A stretch of DNA of 64,000 nucleotides. It comes from Streptomyces leeuwenhoekii. Lineage in GTDB: Bacteria; Actinomycetota; Actinomycetes; Streptomycetales; Streptomycetaceae. The DNA is taken from NCBI RefSeq assembly GCF_001013905.1, contig NZ_LN831790.1, forward strand, positions 5,160,001 through 5,224,000, read 5' to 3'. Position numbers and translations under genes: made by a program. Positions 27,104 to 36,022 of this stretch are shown piece by piece (positions within the stretch are counted from its first letter, which is position 1; each line of letters begins with the position of its first letter). The notes beneath the pieces are model-generated. The model was not told where the DNA came from, ran no database searches, and worked only from the letters and a program-made list of their open reading frames with translations.

Positions 27104-28061
27104 ATGCGACTGTGCACGCCCGTGTCCCCCTGCCTGATGGCGGCAGCCGCCCTCCTCACCCCGGTCGCGCTCGCGACCGCGGCGCCGCCCGCCCCGGCGT
27201 ACGCCGGGGCGGGCGCCCGGTGTGCGCCCCGGCGCACTCCAACGCACGACCCCCGGCACCCGCCCCGGCGCTGGGCAGTCCCCACGTCCCGACGCCCACC
27301 CCGACGCCCGCCACCCCCACCCTCCGGCGCGCACCAGAGCACTCGCGCCCGCCGACGCCTCCCTCCCCACCGGCACCCCCCCCCCCCCCCCCCCCCGCCC
27401 CCCCGCCTGTGCCGCCCCCGGCGACCGCGACTTCCCCCTCACCACCCGCCTGCACGGCGGCCCCGCCGCCTACCAGGCCGGCGGAGGCCACGGCACCTGG
27501 TACCTGGACCTCACCAACACCACCACCCGGACCTGCTCCGGCATCCACCCCGTCGTCGTCCTCGTCGACGAGCGCCGGTCCCTCCAGCCGTCGCACCTGC
27601 GCCTGGAGTTCCACGACGGGACCCGCTTCCGCCCCGTCCCGTTCGTGACGACCGACGCCCACGAGCTGATCGGCGTTCTCGCCGCCGACGACGGCGGCTT
27701 CCCCGGCTTCATGATCGGCCCCGGCCGCACCCGCACGGTCACGGTGCGGTTCGCGGTCACCCCGGCCGCCGGACCCGACGAGGTCACCGCCAACGCGGCG
27801 ATCGTGCAGCGCAGGGAGGACGACGGCGACTGGGTCGGCCAGTCCAACGACTACCGCTTCCGCGTGGTGCCCGCCGGATCGTCCGACTCCGCGCCCGCCC
27901 TCACCCCCGGTCTCACCCCCGACGCCCCCGACGGCGGGTTCCCCTTCGCCGACCAGCTCGCCGGCACGGGGCTGCGCCGGGTCCTCCAGGCGTTGACCAC
28001 CGCCGCCCTCCTCGTCGCCGCCGGCACCACGGCCGTCCTGCTGGCCCGCGGACGCCGCTGA
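27104..28061 (+). pseudogene. LAxTG sortase-anchored surface protein, frame broken at a poly-C tract
   Basis: Two pieces of one protein lie in different frames. From ATG 27104 a signal peptide is read (MRLCTPVSPCLMAAAALLTP through an AxA-like site). After a Pro-rich stretch, the mature domain reads in another frame: DFPLTTRLHGGPAAYQAGGG, TWYLDLTNTTT, IHPVVVLVDERR. It ends in a cell-wall sorting signal, DQLAGTG, then a hydrophobic segment and ARGRR. The shift falls in or near a run of 22 cytosines. Either the assembly has an indel there, or the tract varies in length and the gene is switched or dead. The LAxTG signal matches class E sortase substrates. Confidence 0.6.
27375..27396. repeat. Poly-C homopolymer, 22 cytosines
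   Basis: An unbroken run of 22 C, then G and 7 more C. It lies in the Pro-rich linker of the surface-protein gene, where its length decides the reading frame. Such runs are rare in Streptomyces and prone to slippage in cells and in sequencing. Confidence 0.9.
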
Positions 28062-28187
28062 CGCGGCGGGGCGGTTCGCCACGGCGGCGTCGCCCGCGAG
28101 ACCGTCCGGCAGCCGCTGAGCCGCAGCGGGCGGGCGGCAACCGGCAGGGCGGGCGACGGGCGGGCGACGAACGGGCGGGCGGGCGAC

Positions 28188-28223
28188 GACGGGTACCGGG
28201 TGATCGACGGGTACCAGGTGATC
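28188..28223. repeat. Two 18-bp tandem repeats before the HAD gene
   Basis: GACGGGTACCGGGTGATC and GACGGGTACCAGGTGATC in tandem (one mismatch), followed by a partial third copy. They lie ~105 bp before the HAD start, in a region of further GGGCGGGCGAC repeats. Could be stacked regulator sites; function unknown. Confidence 0.5.
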
Positions 28224-28328
28224 GACGGGGTCCGCCGGACCCGGTCCTGACTACGCTGGGGGCGTCGGTACGCCGTGGTTCCGGCGCCCCCGCCCGTTGT
28301 CCGTACGCACGCCAGGAGTTCGCAGCAC

Positions 28329-29108
28329 ATGGCAGACCGCAAGCCCATCGAATCGTGGCTCACCGACATGGACGGCGTCCTCATCCACGAGGGGGTGCCC
28401 ATCCCCGGGGCCGACTCCTTCCTCAAGAGGCTGCGCGAGTCCGGCAAGCCCTTCCTGGTGCTGACCAACAACTCCATGTACACCCCGCGCGACCTGCACG
28501 CCCGGCTGCGCCGCATGGGCCTGGAGGTGCCGATCGAGGCCATCTGGACCTCGGCGCTGGCCACCGCCAAGTTCCTCGACGACCAGCGGCCCGGCGGCTC
28601 GGCCTACGTCATCGGCGAGGCCGGCCTGACCACCGCCCTGCACGACATCGGATACGTCCTCACCGACCACGACCCGGACTACGTCGTCCTCGGCGAGACC
28701 CGCACCTACTCCTTCGAGGCCATGACGAAGGCGGTGCGCCTCATCAACGGCGGCGCCCGGTTCATCTGCACCAACCCCGACGAGACCGGCCCCTCCACCG
28801 AGGGGCCGCTCCCCGCGACCGGCGCGGTGGCCGCCCTCATCACCAAGGCGACCGGCAAGCAGCCCTACTTCGCGGGCAAGCCCAACCCGCTGATGATGCG
28901 CACCGGTCTCAACGCCATCGGCGCCCACTCCGAGACCAGCGCGATGATCGGCGACCGCATGGACACGGACGTGCTGGCCGGGATCGAGGCCGGGATGCAG
29001 ACCTTCCTGGTCCTCACCGGCCTGACCGCCCCCGGGCGGATCGAGGACTTCCCCTACCGGCCGTCCCAGGTCGTGGACTCCATCGCGGATCTCGTCGACC
29101 GGATCTGA
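28329..29108 (+). CDS. HAD-IIA family hydrolase (NagD-like phosphatase)
   Basis: 259 residues, ATG 28329. HAD motif I is LTDMDGVL, motif II LVLTNNS, the motif III Lys is in YFAGKPNPLMMRTGL, and motif IV is MIGDRMDTDVLAGIEAG. The C2-type cap between II and III marks the NagD/p-nitrophenyl phosphatase subfamily. Cytoplasmic phosphatase of small phosphorylated metabolites. All catalytic residues are present. It stands between the LAxTG protein and the sortase-like gene without an obvious functional link. Confidence 0.9.
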   Translation: MADRKPIESWLTDMDGVLIHEGVPIPGADSFLKRLRESGKPFLVLTNNSMYTPRDLHARLRRMGLEVPIEAIWTSALATAKFLDDQRPGGSAYVIGEAGLTTALHDIGYVLTDHDPDYVVLGETRTYSFEAMTKAVRLINGGARFICTNPDETGPSTEGPLPATGAVAALITKATGKQPYFAGKPNPLMMRTGLNAIGAHSETSAMIGDRMDTDVLAGIEAGMQTFLVLTGLTAPGRIEDFPYRPSQVVDSIADLVDRI

Positions 29109-29210
29109 AACCGGCCGCCGCCCGTCGTCACCCGTTCGGCGCACCCGCGGCCCGCACCGGATGCGGGGCCGGGGCGCCCGGGAGAGTCTCCGGACGACGG
29201 GAGGTTCACG

Positions 29211-29900
29211 ATGGGATCACCCAGCGTCACCAGATCCGGCGAGGAGCGCCCCCGTGGCACCGGCCGGCTCGTGACCGGCGTCGCCTGGGCGGTGCTGCTG
29301 CTCGGGCTGTGGCTGTGGGGCCGGACCACCACCGCCCTGCCGGTGAGCGGCCCGCTCGGGCCGGCCACCGGCGACATGGCGGCGGCCGGCCGCCCGCCCG
29401 ACGTCCGGCTGCCGTCGGCGCACCGGCCGCTCGGCACGGCGCCGCCGCGGCGCCTGGACATCCCCGGCCTCGGCATCCAGGCGCCGGTGGCGGCCCGTGG
29501 ACTCGACGCCCGCGGCGCCCTCGACCCGCCGCCCCCCGGCCAGGCCCGCACCGTCGGCTGGTACGCCGCCGGCCCGGCCCCGGGCGCGGCCGGCACCGCG
29601 CTGATGGTGGGGCGCACCGGCACCGGGACACGGCCCGCCGTCTTCCACGAGGTGAGCACGCTGAAGCCGGGCGACACCGTCCGGGTGCTCCGGGACGGCG
29701 CCGAGGCCGCCGAGTTCACCGTGGACGACGTCCGGCTCCTCGACCGGGGCCGCTTCGACGTCCACCAGGCGTACGGGCGGCGCGAGACGGGGCGGGCCGA
29801 ACTGCGGCTGATCACCTGCGGCGGCACCGCCGAGAGCACGGCCGGCGGCTGCGCGGCGCACATGGTCGTCTCCGCGTATCTGACCGGAACCGGCAGGTGA
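29211..29900 (+). CDS. Class F sortase-like protein lacking the catalytic His
   Basis: 229 residues, ATG 29211 with GGGAGG upstream. An N-terminal membrane anchor (about 20-37), then the sortase barrel: RLDIPGLGIQAPV, TVGWYAAG, RPAVFHEVSTLKPGD, and AELRLITCGG with the active Cys at 203. Class F sortases normally have a GHVDT-type His motif where this one reads LMVGRTGTGTR, so the His is replaced by Arg 135. After the Cys there is no Arg except the last residue, so the usual catalytic Arg also seems missing. Either an inactive paralogue or one with altered chemistry. Confidence 0.8.
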   Translation: MGSPSVTRSGEERPRGTGRLVTGVAWAVLLLGLWLWGRTTTALPVSGPLGPATGDMAAAGRPPDVRLPSAHRPLGTAPPRRLDIPGLGIQAPVAARGLDARGALDPPPPGQARTVGWYAAGPAPGAAGTALMVGRTGTGTRPAVFHEVSTLKPGDTVRVLRDGAEAAEFTVDDVRLLDRGRFDVHQAYGRRETGRAELRLITCGGTAESTAGGCAAHMVVSAYLTGTGR

Positions 29901-29970
29901 GGCCCCCGCTCACCGGCCGCGGTCGCCGGAGCCCGCAGCCGGCCGCCGGCTCGAACATCCGACCGAGAAC

Positions 29971-30006
29971 GCCGAAGGCCCCTCGCGTGTGCGAGGGGCC
30001 TTCGGC
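29971..30006. terminator. Terminator hairpin between sortase and tRNA-Lys
   Basis: GCCGAAGGCCCCTCGC, loop GTGT, GCGAGGGGCCTTCGGC: a perfect 16-bp stem. It ends the tRNA transcript (minus) and the sortase-like gene (plus). Confidence 0.85.
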
Positions 30007-30012
30007 CGTCGG

Positions 30013-30086
30013 TGCGCCGCCAGGGACTCGAACCCCGGACCCGCTGATTAAGAGTCAGCTGCTCTAACCAACTGAGCTAGCGGCGC
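30013..30086 (-). tRNA. tRNA-Lys (CUU), copy 1
   Basis: 74 nt without encoded CCA. Acceptor GCGCCGC/GCGGCGC, D-arm AGCTCAGTTGGTTAGAGC, anticodon loop ACTCTTAATC with CTT, T-loop TTCGAGT. Identical to the copies at 33484 and 44151. A hairpin terminator follows 6 nt downstream. Confidence 0.97.
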
Positions 30087-30274
30087 CTGCTGACGTCATC
30101 AACTTTACCCGACACCGAAGGGTGCTCCCGACCACCGCCCGCCCGGCCCCGGGGGTGCGGGCGGGCCCCGTACATCATTCGGACCGTCAACATGTGCGCG
30201 CCCGGTGGACAGTTGAAAAACTGGCGCTCGTGCACCAAAGCGGACATGTCCACCTGGAGTGTGAGGTAGGTCGC

Positions 30275-31456
30275 ATGAATACTCCGGTATTCGAAGAATT
30301 CGATCCCGCGAGCGATTGCGACTGCCCGGGCTGCCGTCACTGGCGGAGCGTCCTGCCGTTCTCCGCCCGGTCCCCGGCCGGCCGGGCTCCCGGCCACCCG
30401 GCCGCGCACCGCGCGCTGATCGCGGCCACCGCCGCCGCGGCGGCCGGCGCCGCCCTGGGCGCGAGCCCCGCCGCGGCGGCCCCGGCCGCCGCCCACGCTC
30501 CCTACCGGCCGGGCGTGCCCGCCGGTGACGAGCCCGGGACCCCGCAGGGCGGCACGGCCCCGCTGCACGGCCCCGGCTCCGGTGTGCCCCGGCCGACGTC
30601 CGGGGTGGTGATCCCCGCGACGACCCGTGCGCAGATCATCGAGCGGGCGCAGACCTGGGTCACCGCCAAAGTGCCGTACAGCATGACCGCCTACTGGTCC
30701 GACGGTTACCGGCAGGACTGCTCCGGTTATGTCTCGATGGCCTGGAGCCTGCCCGGGAACGAATGGACGGGCAGCCTCGGCCTGTACGCGGACCGCATCA
30801 CCAAGGAGGAACTCCAGCCCGGCGACATCCTGCTCTTCCACAATCCGTCCGACCCGCAGAACGGCTCCCACGTGGTGATCTTCGGCGGCTGGACGGACTC
30901 CGCGCACACCCAGTACACCGCCTACGAGCAGACACCCCCGCACACCCGCCGGCAGACCACCCCGTACGCCTACTGGAGCAACTCCGCCAGTTACCTGCCC
31001 TACCGCTACAAGGGCCTGACGACCGGCACGGTCGCCTCTGCCACCTCGGCCGCCTCTGCCGCCTCGGCCGCCGCGGCGGCGCAGCACGGCGTGCCGGCCG
31101 CGGGGTCCCGCCCGGGAGCGGCGGCCCCGGGGAACGCGGCGCGGGTCCCGGGCGGCGCCGGGGCGCCCCCCTCGCACGAAGTGCCCTCCCCGCACGCAGT
31201 GCCCTCCTCGCACGGGGTGCCCGGCTACCCGGGCCGGGCGATGTTCCGTCCGGGCGCCCGGAACGCGTACGTCACCCAGTTGGGGCGGCAGCTCGTGAAG
31301 AAGGGATTCGGCGCGTACTACACCACCGGGCCCGGGCCCCGCTGGGGCGAGGCGGACCGGCGGGGCGTCGAGGCGTTCCAGCGCGCCCAGGGCTGGCGGG
31401 GCGGCGCGGCGGACGGCTATCCGGGGCCGGAGACCTGGCGGCGGCTCTTCTCCTGA
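30275..31456 (+). CDS. NlpC/P60-like cell-wall hydrolase with C-terminal peptidoglycan-binding domain
   Basis: 393 residues, ATG 30275. An unusual N-terminus with a Cys-rich DCDCPGCRHWR comes before the hydrophobic export segment (about 48-72). The hydrolase domain has QDCSGYVSMAW with the catalytic Cys and GSHVVIFGGW with the His, the NlpC/P60 order. An Ala/Pro/Ser/His-rich linker with repeated HxVP units leads to a PG_binding_1-type C-terminus (TQLGRQLVKKGFG, VEAFQRAQGW). Expected to cut peptide stems in peptidoglycan outside the membrane. Confidence 0.85.
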   Translation: MNTPVFEEFDPASDCDCPGCRHWRSVLPFSARSPAGRAPGHPAAHRALIAATAAAAAGAALGASPAAAAPAAAHAPYRPGVPAGDEPGTPQGGTAPLHGPGSGVPRPTSGVVIPATTRAQIIERAQTWVTAKVPYSMTAYWSDGYRQDCSGYVSMAWSLPGNEWTGSLGLYADRITKEELQPGDILLFHNPSDPQNGSHVVIFGGWTDSAHTQYTAYEQTPPHTRRQTTPYAYWSNSASYLPYRYKGLTTGTVASATSAASAASAAAAAQHGVPAAGSRPGAAAPGNAARVPGGAGAPPSHEVPSPHAVPSSHGVPGYPGRAMFRPGARNAYVTQLGRQLVKKGFGAYYTTGPGPRWGEADRRGVEAFQRAQGWRGGAADGYPGPETWRRLFS

Positions 31457-31554
31457 ACCACCCGAGGCCCGCGCGCGGCCACTCGCCCACGCCGCGCGGT
31501 CGCCCCGGTCGTCCACCCGTTCATGACGCATCTGGCGCGGAGGCTGGAGCACGC

Positions 31555-32664
31555 ATGAGTACGACCACGTCACACACGCCCGAGTCCGGCGGCCCGGCGG
31601 AGGGGACGGCCCGGCCCGGGCGGCTCATCCGGAACGAGGCCACCACCGAGATCCCCGTCCACCTGCTGTTCCGTGACGATTCCCATCCGGCGCCGGTGCC
31701 GCTGCGACCCGCGGTCGTGGCCCGGCGGCAGGGCACGGGGGAGCAGCCCAGGCTGCGCCGCCCGGCGGCCGCCCGGCCCGCGCCCGCCGTGGAGGTCGAC
31801 CCGGATCTGGTGGAGCGTCCGGCCCGGGTGCTGCCAGGTGCGGCGGGCGTGCTCGCCGGGGTCTGCGGCGCGGCCGGCTGCCTGGTCACCTCCTGGTGGG
31901 CGGGCGTCCTGCCGTCCCTCGCGGCGGCGCCGCCGTCCCCCGGCGCCGGGCTGGGCGCGGCCCAGTGGGCGGCGTACGCGGGGGCGGGCGCGCTCGGCCT
32001 GTTCGGCCTGGGCGGACTGGCCCGGGGGCGGACCGGGCGGGCCTGGGTGCTCGGCCTCTTCGGCCGCTACCGGGGGACCGTGCGGCGCACCGGCCTGATG
32101 TGGGTCAACCCGCTGCTGCTGCGCCGCCGGGTCGACGTACGGCTGCGGCACTGGCGCAGTGAGCCGATGCCCGCGGCCGACCGCAACGGGGTGCCGCTGA
32201 GAGTGGTGACGCTGGTGGTGTGGCGGGTGCGCGACACCGCGCGGGCCTCGCTCGCCGTCGAGGACCACGAGACGTATCTGCGCGAGTGCGTCGAGGCGGC
32301 GCTCGTCCGGGTGCCGGTGGGGGTGCCGGGCGCTGGGCGGGGCGCCGCGGAGGCGGCCGGTGACGCGCTGACCCGGCTGGTGGCGGCGGACACGGCGCCG
32401 GTGGGACTGGAGGTGTTCTCGGTGCGCCCGGTGCGGGTGGAGTACGCCCCGGAGATCGCCGCGGCGATGCACCGACGCCGGATCGCCGCCCTGGACGCCG
32501 AACAGCGAGCGCACGTGCTCACCTCGGTCGTGGACTCGGTGGAGGACACGGTGACCCGGCTGACCATGCGCGGGCTGGTGGAGCTCGACGACTACGAGCG
32601 GAAGGTGCTGGTGAGGGACCTGACGGTGGCCTTCTGCGCGGGCCGGGGTGAGGCCGGTCCCTGA
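31555..32664 (+). CDS. SPFH/band 7 domain protein
   Basis: 369 residues, ATG 31555 with GGAGG upstream. A disordered N-terminal ~90 residues; two hydrophobic segments (about 90-115 and 135-155). Then the SPFH core: GLMWVNPLLLRRRVDVRLRHW, VTLVVWRVRDTARASLAVEDHE, ALTRLVAADTAPVGLEVFSV. It resembles flotillin/stomatin proteins that organise membrane microdomains. Weak linkage to the upstream NlpC gene on the same strand. Confidence 0.82.
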   Translation: MSTTTSHTPESGGPAEGTARPGRLIRNEATTEIPVHLLFRDDSHPAPVPLRPAVVARRQGTGEQPRLRRPAAARPAPAVEVDPDLVERPARVLPGAAGVLAGVCGAAGCLVTSWWAGVLPSLAAAPPSPGAGLGAAQWAAYAGAGALGLFGLGGLARGRTGRAWVLGLFGRYRGTVRRTGLMWVNPLLLRRRVDVRLRHWRSEPMPAADRNGVPLRVVTLVVWRVRDTARASLAVEDHETYLRECVEAALVRVPVGVPGAGRGAAEAAGDALTRLVAADTAPVGLEVFSVRPVRVEYAPEIAAAMHRRRIAALDAEQRAHVLTSVVDSVEDTVTRLTMRGLVELDDYERKVLVRDLTVAFCAGRGEAGP

Positions 32665-32765
32665 GCCCGGGGGCGGTGCGGGGGCGGTGCGGGGGCGGGG
32701 AAACGGGCGGTGAAATCCAGCCCGCGATTGGTATGGACATGTTCAAGCCGTCCCCATAATCTGAG

Positions 32766-32781
32766 ACTTGGTCTAGACCTG
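32766..32781. promoter_or_regulatory. DasR-type (dre) operator before the LPMO gene
   Basis: The core GGTCTAGACC (32770-32779) is a perfect 10-bp palindrome identical to the centre of the DasR-responsive element; the outer bases match less well. A degenerate half-like site (GGTATGGACA) lies about 40 bp upstream. DasR controls chitin and GlcNAc genes, which fits the downstream chitin-active enzyme. Confidence 0.65.
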
Positions 32782-32821
32782 CACGGCTCACTGAACCCCC
32801 ACGTTCCCCAGGAGCGGCAGC

Positions 32822-33427
32822 ATGCGTACCAGGACCAAGTTGTCCGCCGCCGTGGTGGGACTGGCGACCACCGGAGCCCTCGTGCTCTCCTCCGGTGGTG
32901 CCAGCGGCCACGGCTACACCGATCTCCCCATCAGCCGGCAGAAGCTCTGCCAGAACGGCACGGTCACCAACTGCGGCGCCATCCAGTGGGAGCCGCAGAG
33001 CGTCGAGGGCCCCAAGGGCTTCCCGGCCGCGGGACCGGCCGACGGGCGGATCTGTTCCGCCAACAACGCCGGCTTCGCCCAGCTCGACAGCCCGCGCACG
33101 CCCTCGGGTGGCGCCTGGCCCGCCACCAAGGTGTCCGGCGGCCAGAGCTACACCTTCCGGTGGCAGTTCACCGCCATGCACGCCACGACCGACTTCAAGT
33201 ACTACGTCACCAAGCCGGGCTGGAACCAGAACCACAACCTGGCCCGGTCCGACCTCAACCTCACGCCGTTCCTGACGGTGCCGTACAACGGCCAGCGTCC
33301 GCCGTCCACGCTCTCCCACAGCGGCACGCTGCCGTCCGGGCTGAGCGGGCGCCACGTGATCCTCGCGGTGTGGACGGTCGCCGACACGGGCAACGCGTTC
33401 TACGCCTGCTCGGACGTCACCTTCTGA
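32822..33427 (+). CDS. AA10 lytic polysaccharide monooxygenase (chitin-binding CBP21-like)
   Basis: 201 residues, ATG 32822. Signal peptide of 29 residues; cleavage leaves His 30 (HGYTDLP) as the mature N-terminus. His 30 and the His in QFTAMHATTD form the copper histidine brace. The C-terminal SGRHVILAVWTVADTGNAFY is typical of AA10. Single domain with no extra carbohydrate module, the usual size for streptomycete Chb-type proteins. It oxidatively cleaves crystalline chitin outside the cell. Likely under DasR. Confidence 0.93.
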   Translation: MRTRTKLSAAVVGLATTGALVLSSGGASGHGYTDLPISRQKLCQNGTVTNCGAIQWEPQSVEGPKGFPAAGPADGRICSANNAGFAQLDSPRTPSGGAWPATKVSGGQSYTFRWQFTAMHATTDFKYYVTKPGWNQNHNLARSDLNLTPFLTVPYNGQRPPSTLSHSGTLPSGLSGRHVILAVWTVADTGNAFYACSDVTF

Positions 33428-33447
33428 CGCCGGGGCGGGACACGAAC

Positions 33448-33479
33448 GAGGGGCCCCCGCTCGAAGCGAGGGCCCCTCT
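33448..33479. terminator. Hairpin terminator between LPMO and tRNA-Lys copy 2
   Basis: GAGGGGCCCCCGCT, loop CGA, AGCGAGGGCCCCTC with one C-A mismatch, then TT. It serves both convergent transcripts. Confidence 0.8.
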
Positions 33480-33483
33480 TCTG

Positions 33484-33557
33484 TGCGCCGCCAGGGACTC
33501 GAACCCCGGACCCGCTGATTAAGAGTCAGCTGCTCTAACCAACTGAGCTAGCGGCGC
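33484..33557 (-). tRNA. tRNA-Lys (CUU), copy 2
   Basis: 74 nt, identical to copies 1 and 3; anticodon CTT; terminator 4 nt downstream. Confidence 0.97.
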
Positions 33558-33680
33558 ATGACTCTCGCCTTCCGCTTCCCGCGGCCGGCGACGAGGTAAA
33601 TACTACCTGGTCCCAGGGGGTGCTCCCGACCACCTGGCAGGTCGCGCGGACCACCGGCCGAGGAGACCAGTGCCTCCGTG

Positions 33681-34439
33681 CTAGATCGCCAGGGACAGCA
33701 GCACCGGCGCCGCGTTCCGGTGCAGGGCGTCGGCGGCCCGGCGCAGCCGGTGGGCGTGCTCGGCGGGCAGGGACAGCGCGAGGCAGCCCGCCGCGGAGCC
33801 CGCGGTGATCGCGACGGCCGCGCAGACCGTGCCGACGGCGTACTCCTGGAGGTCGAGGACGGGGGCCGTGGGCGGCTGGGCCTCCAGACGGGACAGCAGC
33901 GTCCGGCGGCTGGTGATGGTGTGCGAGGTGAGACGGGCCATCCTGTGCCGGGCGAGGTGGTCGCGGCGGCCGGCGTGGTCGAGCTGGGCCAGCAGGCTCT
34001 TGCCGATCGCGGTGGCGTGGGCCGAGCAGCGGAAGTCCACCCACTCGTGCACCCGGGGCGTGGCCGGGCTGTCGGCGTACTGGGTGATCCGGACCTCGCC
34101 GTCGAGGTACCGGCTGAGGTAGACCGCGGCGCCGACCGAGTCGCGCAGCCGGTCGAGGGCGCGCTGGACCCGGTCGCGCAGGGCCTCCTCGCGGCCGTGC
34201 GCGGAGCCGGTCCGGATCAGCGCCTCGCCCGTCACGTACGCCCCGTCGCCGGTCCGCTCGACGTACCCCTCGCGGCACAGCGTCCGCAGCAGCGCGGTCA
34301 GCCGCCCGGGGCCGAGGCCGGTGTGCCGGGCGAGCTCGGTGCCGGTGGTCCCGGTGCCGTGCCGCGCCACCGTCTCCAGGACGCGCAGCGCGTCCTGGAC
34401 CGAGTGGTACGGCGCGGTCGGCTCGTGCTCCAGCGCCAC
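33681..34439 (-). CDS. IclR-family transcriptional regulator
   Basis: 252 residues from GTG 34439. N-terminal winged helix (TTGTELARHTGLGPGRLTALLRTL) and C-terminal effector domain with AIGKSLLAQL, a hallmark of IclR. Located next to, and on the same strand as, the Ehu-type transporter operon, which it may regulate. Confidence 0.87.
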   Translation of the reverse strand: MALEHEPTAPYHSVQDALRVLETVARHGTGTTGTELARHTGLGPGRLTALLRTLCREGYVERTGDGAYVTGEALIRTGSAHGREEALRDRVQRALDRLRDSVGAAVYLSRYLDGEVRITQYADSPATPRVHEWVDFRCSAHATAIGKSLLAQLDHAGRRDHLARHRMARLTSHTITSRRTLLSRLEAQPPTAPVLDLQEYAVGTVCAAVAITAGSAAGCLALSLPAEHAHRLRRAADALHRNAAPVLLSLAI

Positions 34440-34587
34440 GGTGGTGTCCCCTCGCGCTCGCTCGTAGGGCCGTAGTCCGGACGGCGGATCCTTCTCACGA
34501 TAGCGGCGGTGACCCCGCCGGGGGCGGGTGTCGGCGAGATCGGGGCCCCGGTCCGGGGCCCGGCGCCCGGCGCGCGCGGCGGCCGGG

Positions 34588-35382
34588 TCAGAGCACCGCG
34601 CTGAGGAACTCCCGGGTCCGGTCGTGCTCCGGCTCGCTGAAGATCTTCTCCGGCGGACCGGCCTCGATCACCCGCCCCGAGTCGAACATCAGCACCTGTT
34701 CCGAGATGTCCCGGGCGAAGTTCATCTCGTGGGTCACGCAGAGCATGGTGATGTCGGTCGAGCGGGCGATGTCCCGCAGCACGTCCAGCACCCCGGCCAC
34801 CAGTTCCGGGTCGAGCGCCGAGGTCACCTCGTCCAGCAGCAGCACCTGGGGCCGCATGGCCAGCGCCCGGGCGATCGCCACCCGCTGCTGCTGCCCGCCG
34901 GAGAGCCGGCCCGGGTGCTTGTCCAGGTGCTCGCTGAGCCCGACGAGCTCCAGCAGCTCCCGCGCCCGCTCCTCGGCGGCGTCCTTCGACATGCCGAGGA
35001 CGGTGACGGGCGCCTCGGTGATGTTCCTGAGGACCGACATGTTCGGGAACAGGTTGAACTGCTGGAACACCATGCCGATGTTCTTGCGGATCTCCCGCAC
35101 CTGCTTCTCGGGTGCCGGGTACAGCGTGCGGCCGTCGACGGTGATCGTGCCCTCGTCGGGCTTGGTCAGGGTCATCAGCAGCCGCAGGATCGTGGTCTTG
35201 CCCGACCCGGAGGGCCCGATCAGGGTGACGTGCTTGCCGGCGTCCACGGAGAAGTCGAGCCGGTCGAGCACCGTCCTGTCCCCGAACCGCTTGCTGACCT
35301 GCTCCAGCCGCACCAGCTCACGCGTGGGCCGCTCGGCACCGGTGCCGCGGCGGGGGTCGATGTCATGGGTGTCAAGGGACAA
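34588..35382 (-). CDS. ehuA: Polar amino-acid/ectoine ABC transporter ATP-binding protein
   Basis: 264 residues, ATG 35382, overlapping the permease stop by 11 bp. Walker A GPSGSGKTT, Q-loop FQQFNLFP, signature LSGGQQQRVAIARAL, Walker B VLLLDEVTSALD, H-loop VTHEMNFA. Belongs to the HisP/GlnQ polar amino-acid group. The gene symbol reflects the operon's resemblance to ectoine-uptake EhuABCD; substrate unproven. Confidence 0.85.
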   Translation of the reverse strand: MSLDTHDIDPRRGTGAERPTRELVRLEQVSKRFGDRTVLDRLDFSVDAGKHVTLIGPSGSGKTTILRLLMTLTKPDEGTITVDGRTLYPAPEKQVREIRKNIGMVFQQFNLFPNMSVLRNITEAPVTVLGMSKDAAEERARELLELVGLSEHLDKHPGRLSGGQQQRVAIARALAMRPQVLLLDEVTSALDPELVAGVLDVLRDIARSTDITMLCVTHEMNFARDISEQVLMFDSGRVIEAGPPEKIFSEPEHDRTREFLSAVL

Positions 35383-36022
35383 GGCGTCGCTCCAGGGTGC
35401 GCAGAAGAAGGGAGGCCAGGTAGGAGATGACGACGAAGGCCACGCCGATCACCGTCAGCGGCTCGGTGAAGTGGAAGTTCTGCTGGGAGAACAGCCGTGC
35501 CTCGCCGAGCATCTCCAGCACGGTGATCGCCATCAGCAGCGGCGTGTCCTTCAGCATGGAGATCACGTAGTTGCCGAGGGCGGGTACGACCCGGCGGACG
35601 GCCTGCGGCAGGATCACCGCCGTCCAGGTCCGCCGGCGCGGCAGGTTCAGCGCCGTCGCGGCCTCCCACTGGCCGGCCGGCACCGCGTCGATGCCGGCCC
35701 GGTAGACCTGCATCGTGTACGTCGAGTAGTGCAGGCCGATGCCGACCACGCCGGTGGCCAGCGCGGAGAAGGTCAGGCCCCACTCGGGCAGCACGTAGAA
35801 GAGGAAGAAGAGCTGCACCAGCAGCGGCGTGTTCCGGACGAACTCCGTGACGGCCCCCACCGGCCACCGCACCCAGCGGCTCGGCAGCCGCGCCAGCAGC
35901 GCCCACACCAGCCCCAGCACGAACGAGATCAGCGAGCCGAGCACCAGGATCTCCAGGGTGACCAGCAGGCCGTCCCAGAAGTGCGGCATGAAGTCGGCCA
36001 CCGCGTTCCAGTCCCAGTTCAC
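35372..36022 (-). CDS. ehuD: ABC transporter permease, EhuD-like
   Basis: 216 residues from GTG 36022 (GTGA overlap with the upstream gene). About five membrane helices. The segment FVRNTPLLVQLFFLFYVLP and the EAA-type loop AATALNLPRRRTWTAVILPQ identify a HisMQ-type polar amino-acid permease. Partner of the next permease. Confidence 0.85.
   Translation of the reverse strand: MNWDWNAVADFMPHFWDGLLVTLEILVLGSLISFVLGLVWALLARLPSRWVRWPVGAVTEFVRNTPLLVQLFFLFYVLPEWGLTFSALATGVVGIGLHYSTYTMQVYRAGIDAVPAGQWEAATALNLPRRRTWTAVILPQAVRRVVPALGNYVISMLKDTPLLMAITVLEMLGEARLFSQQNFHFTEPLTVIGVAFVVISYLASLLLRTLERRLVP

Noticed and set aside
26474..30067. 1197-codon plus-strand open frame
   Set aside because: Runs across ROK, surface-protein, HAD and sortase genes in another frame with Arg/Pro-rich text. 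Only its segment from 27104 (signal peptide) was kept as part of the broken surface protein.
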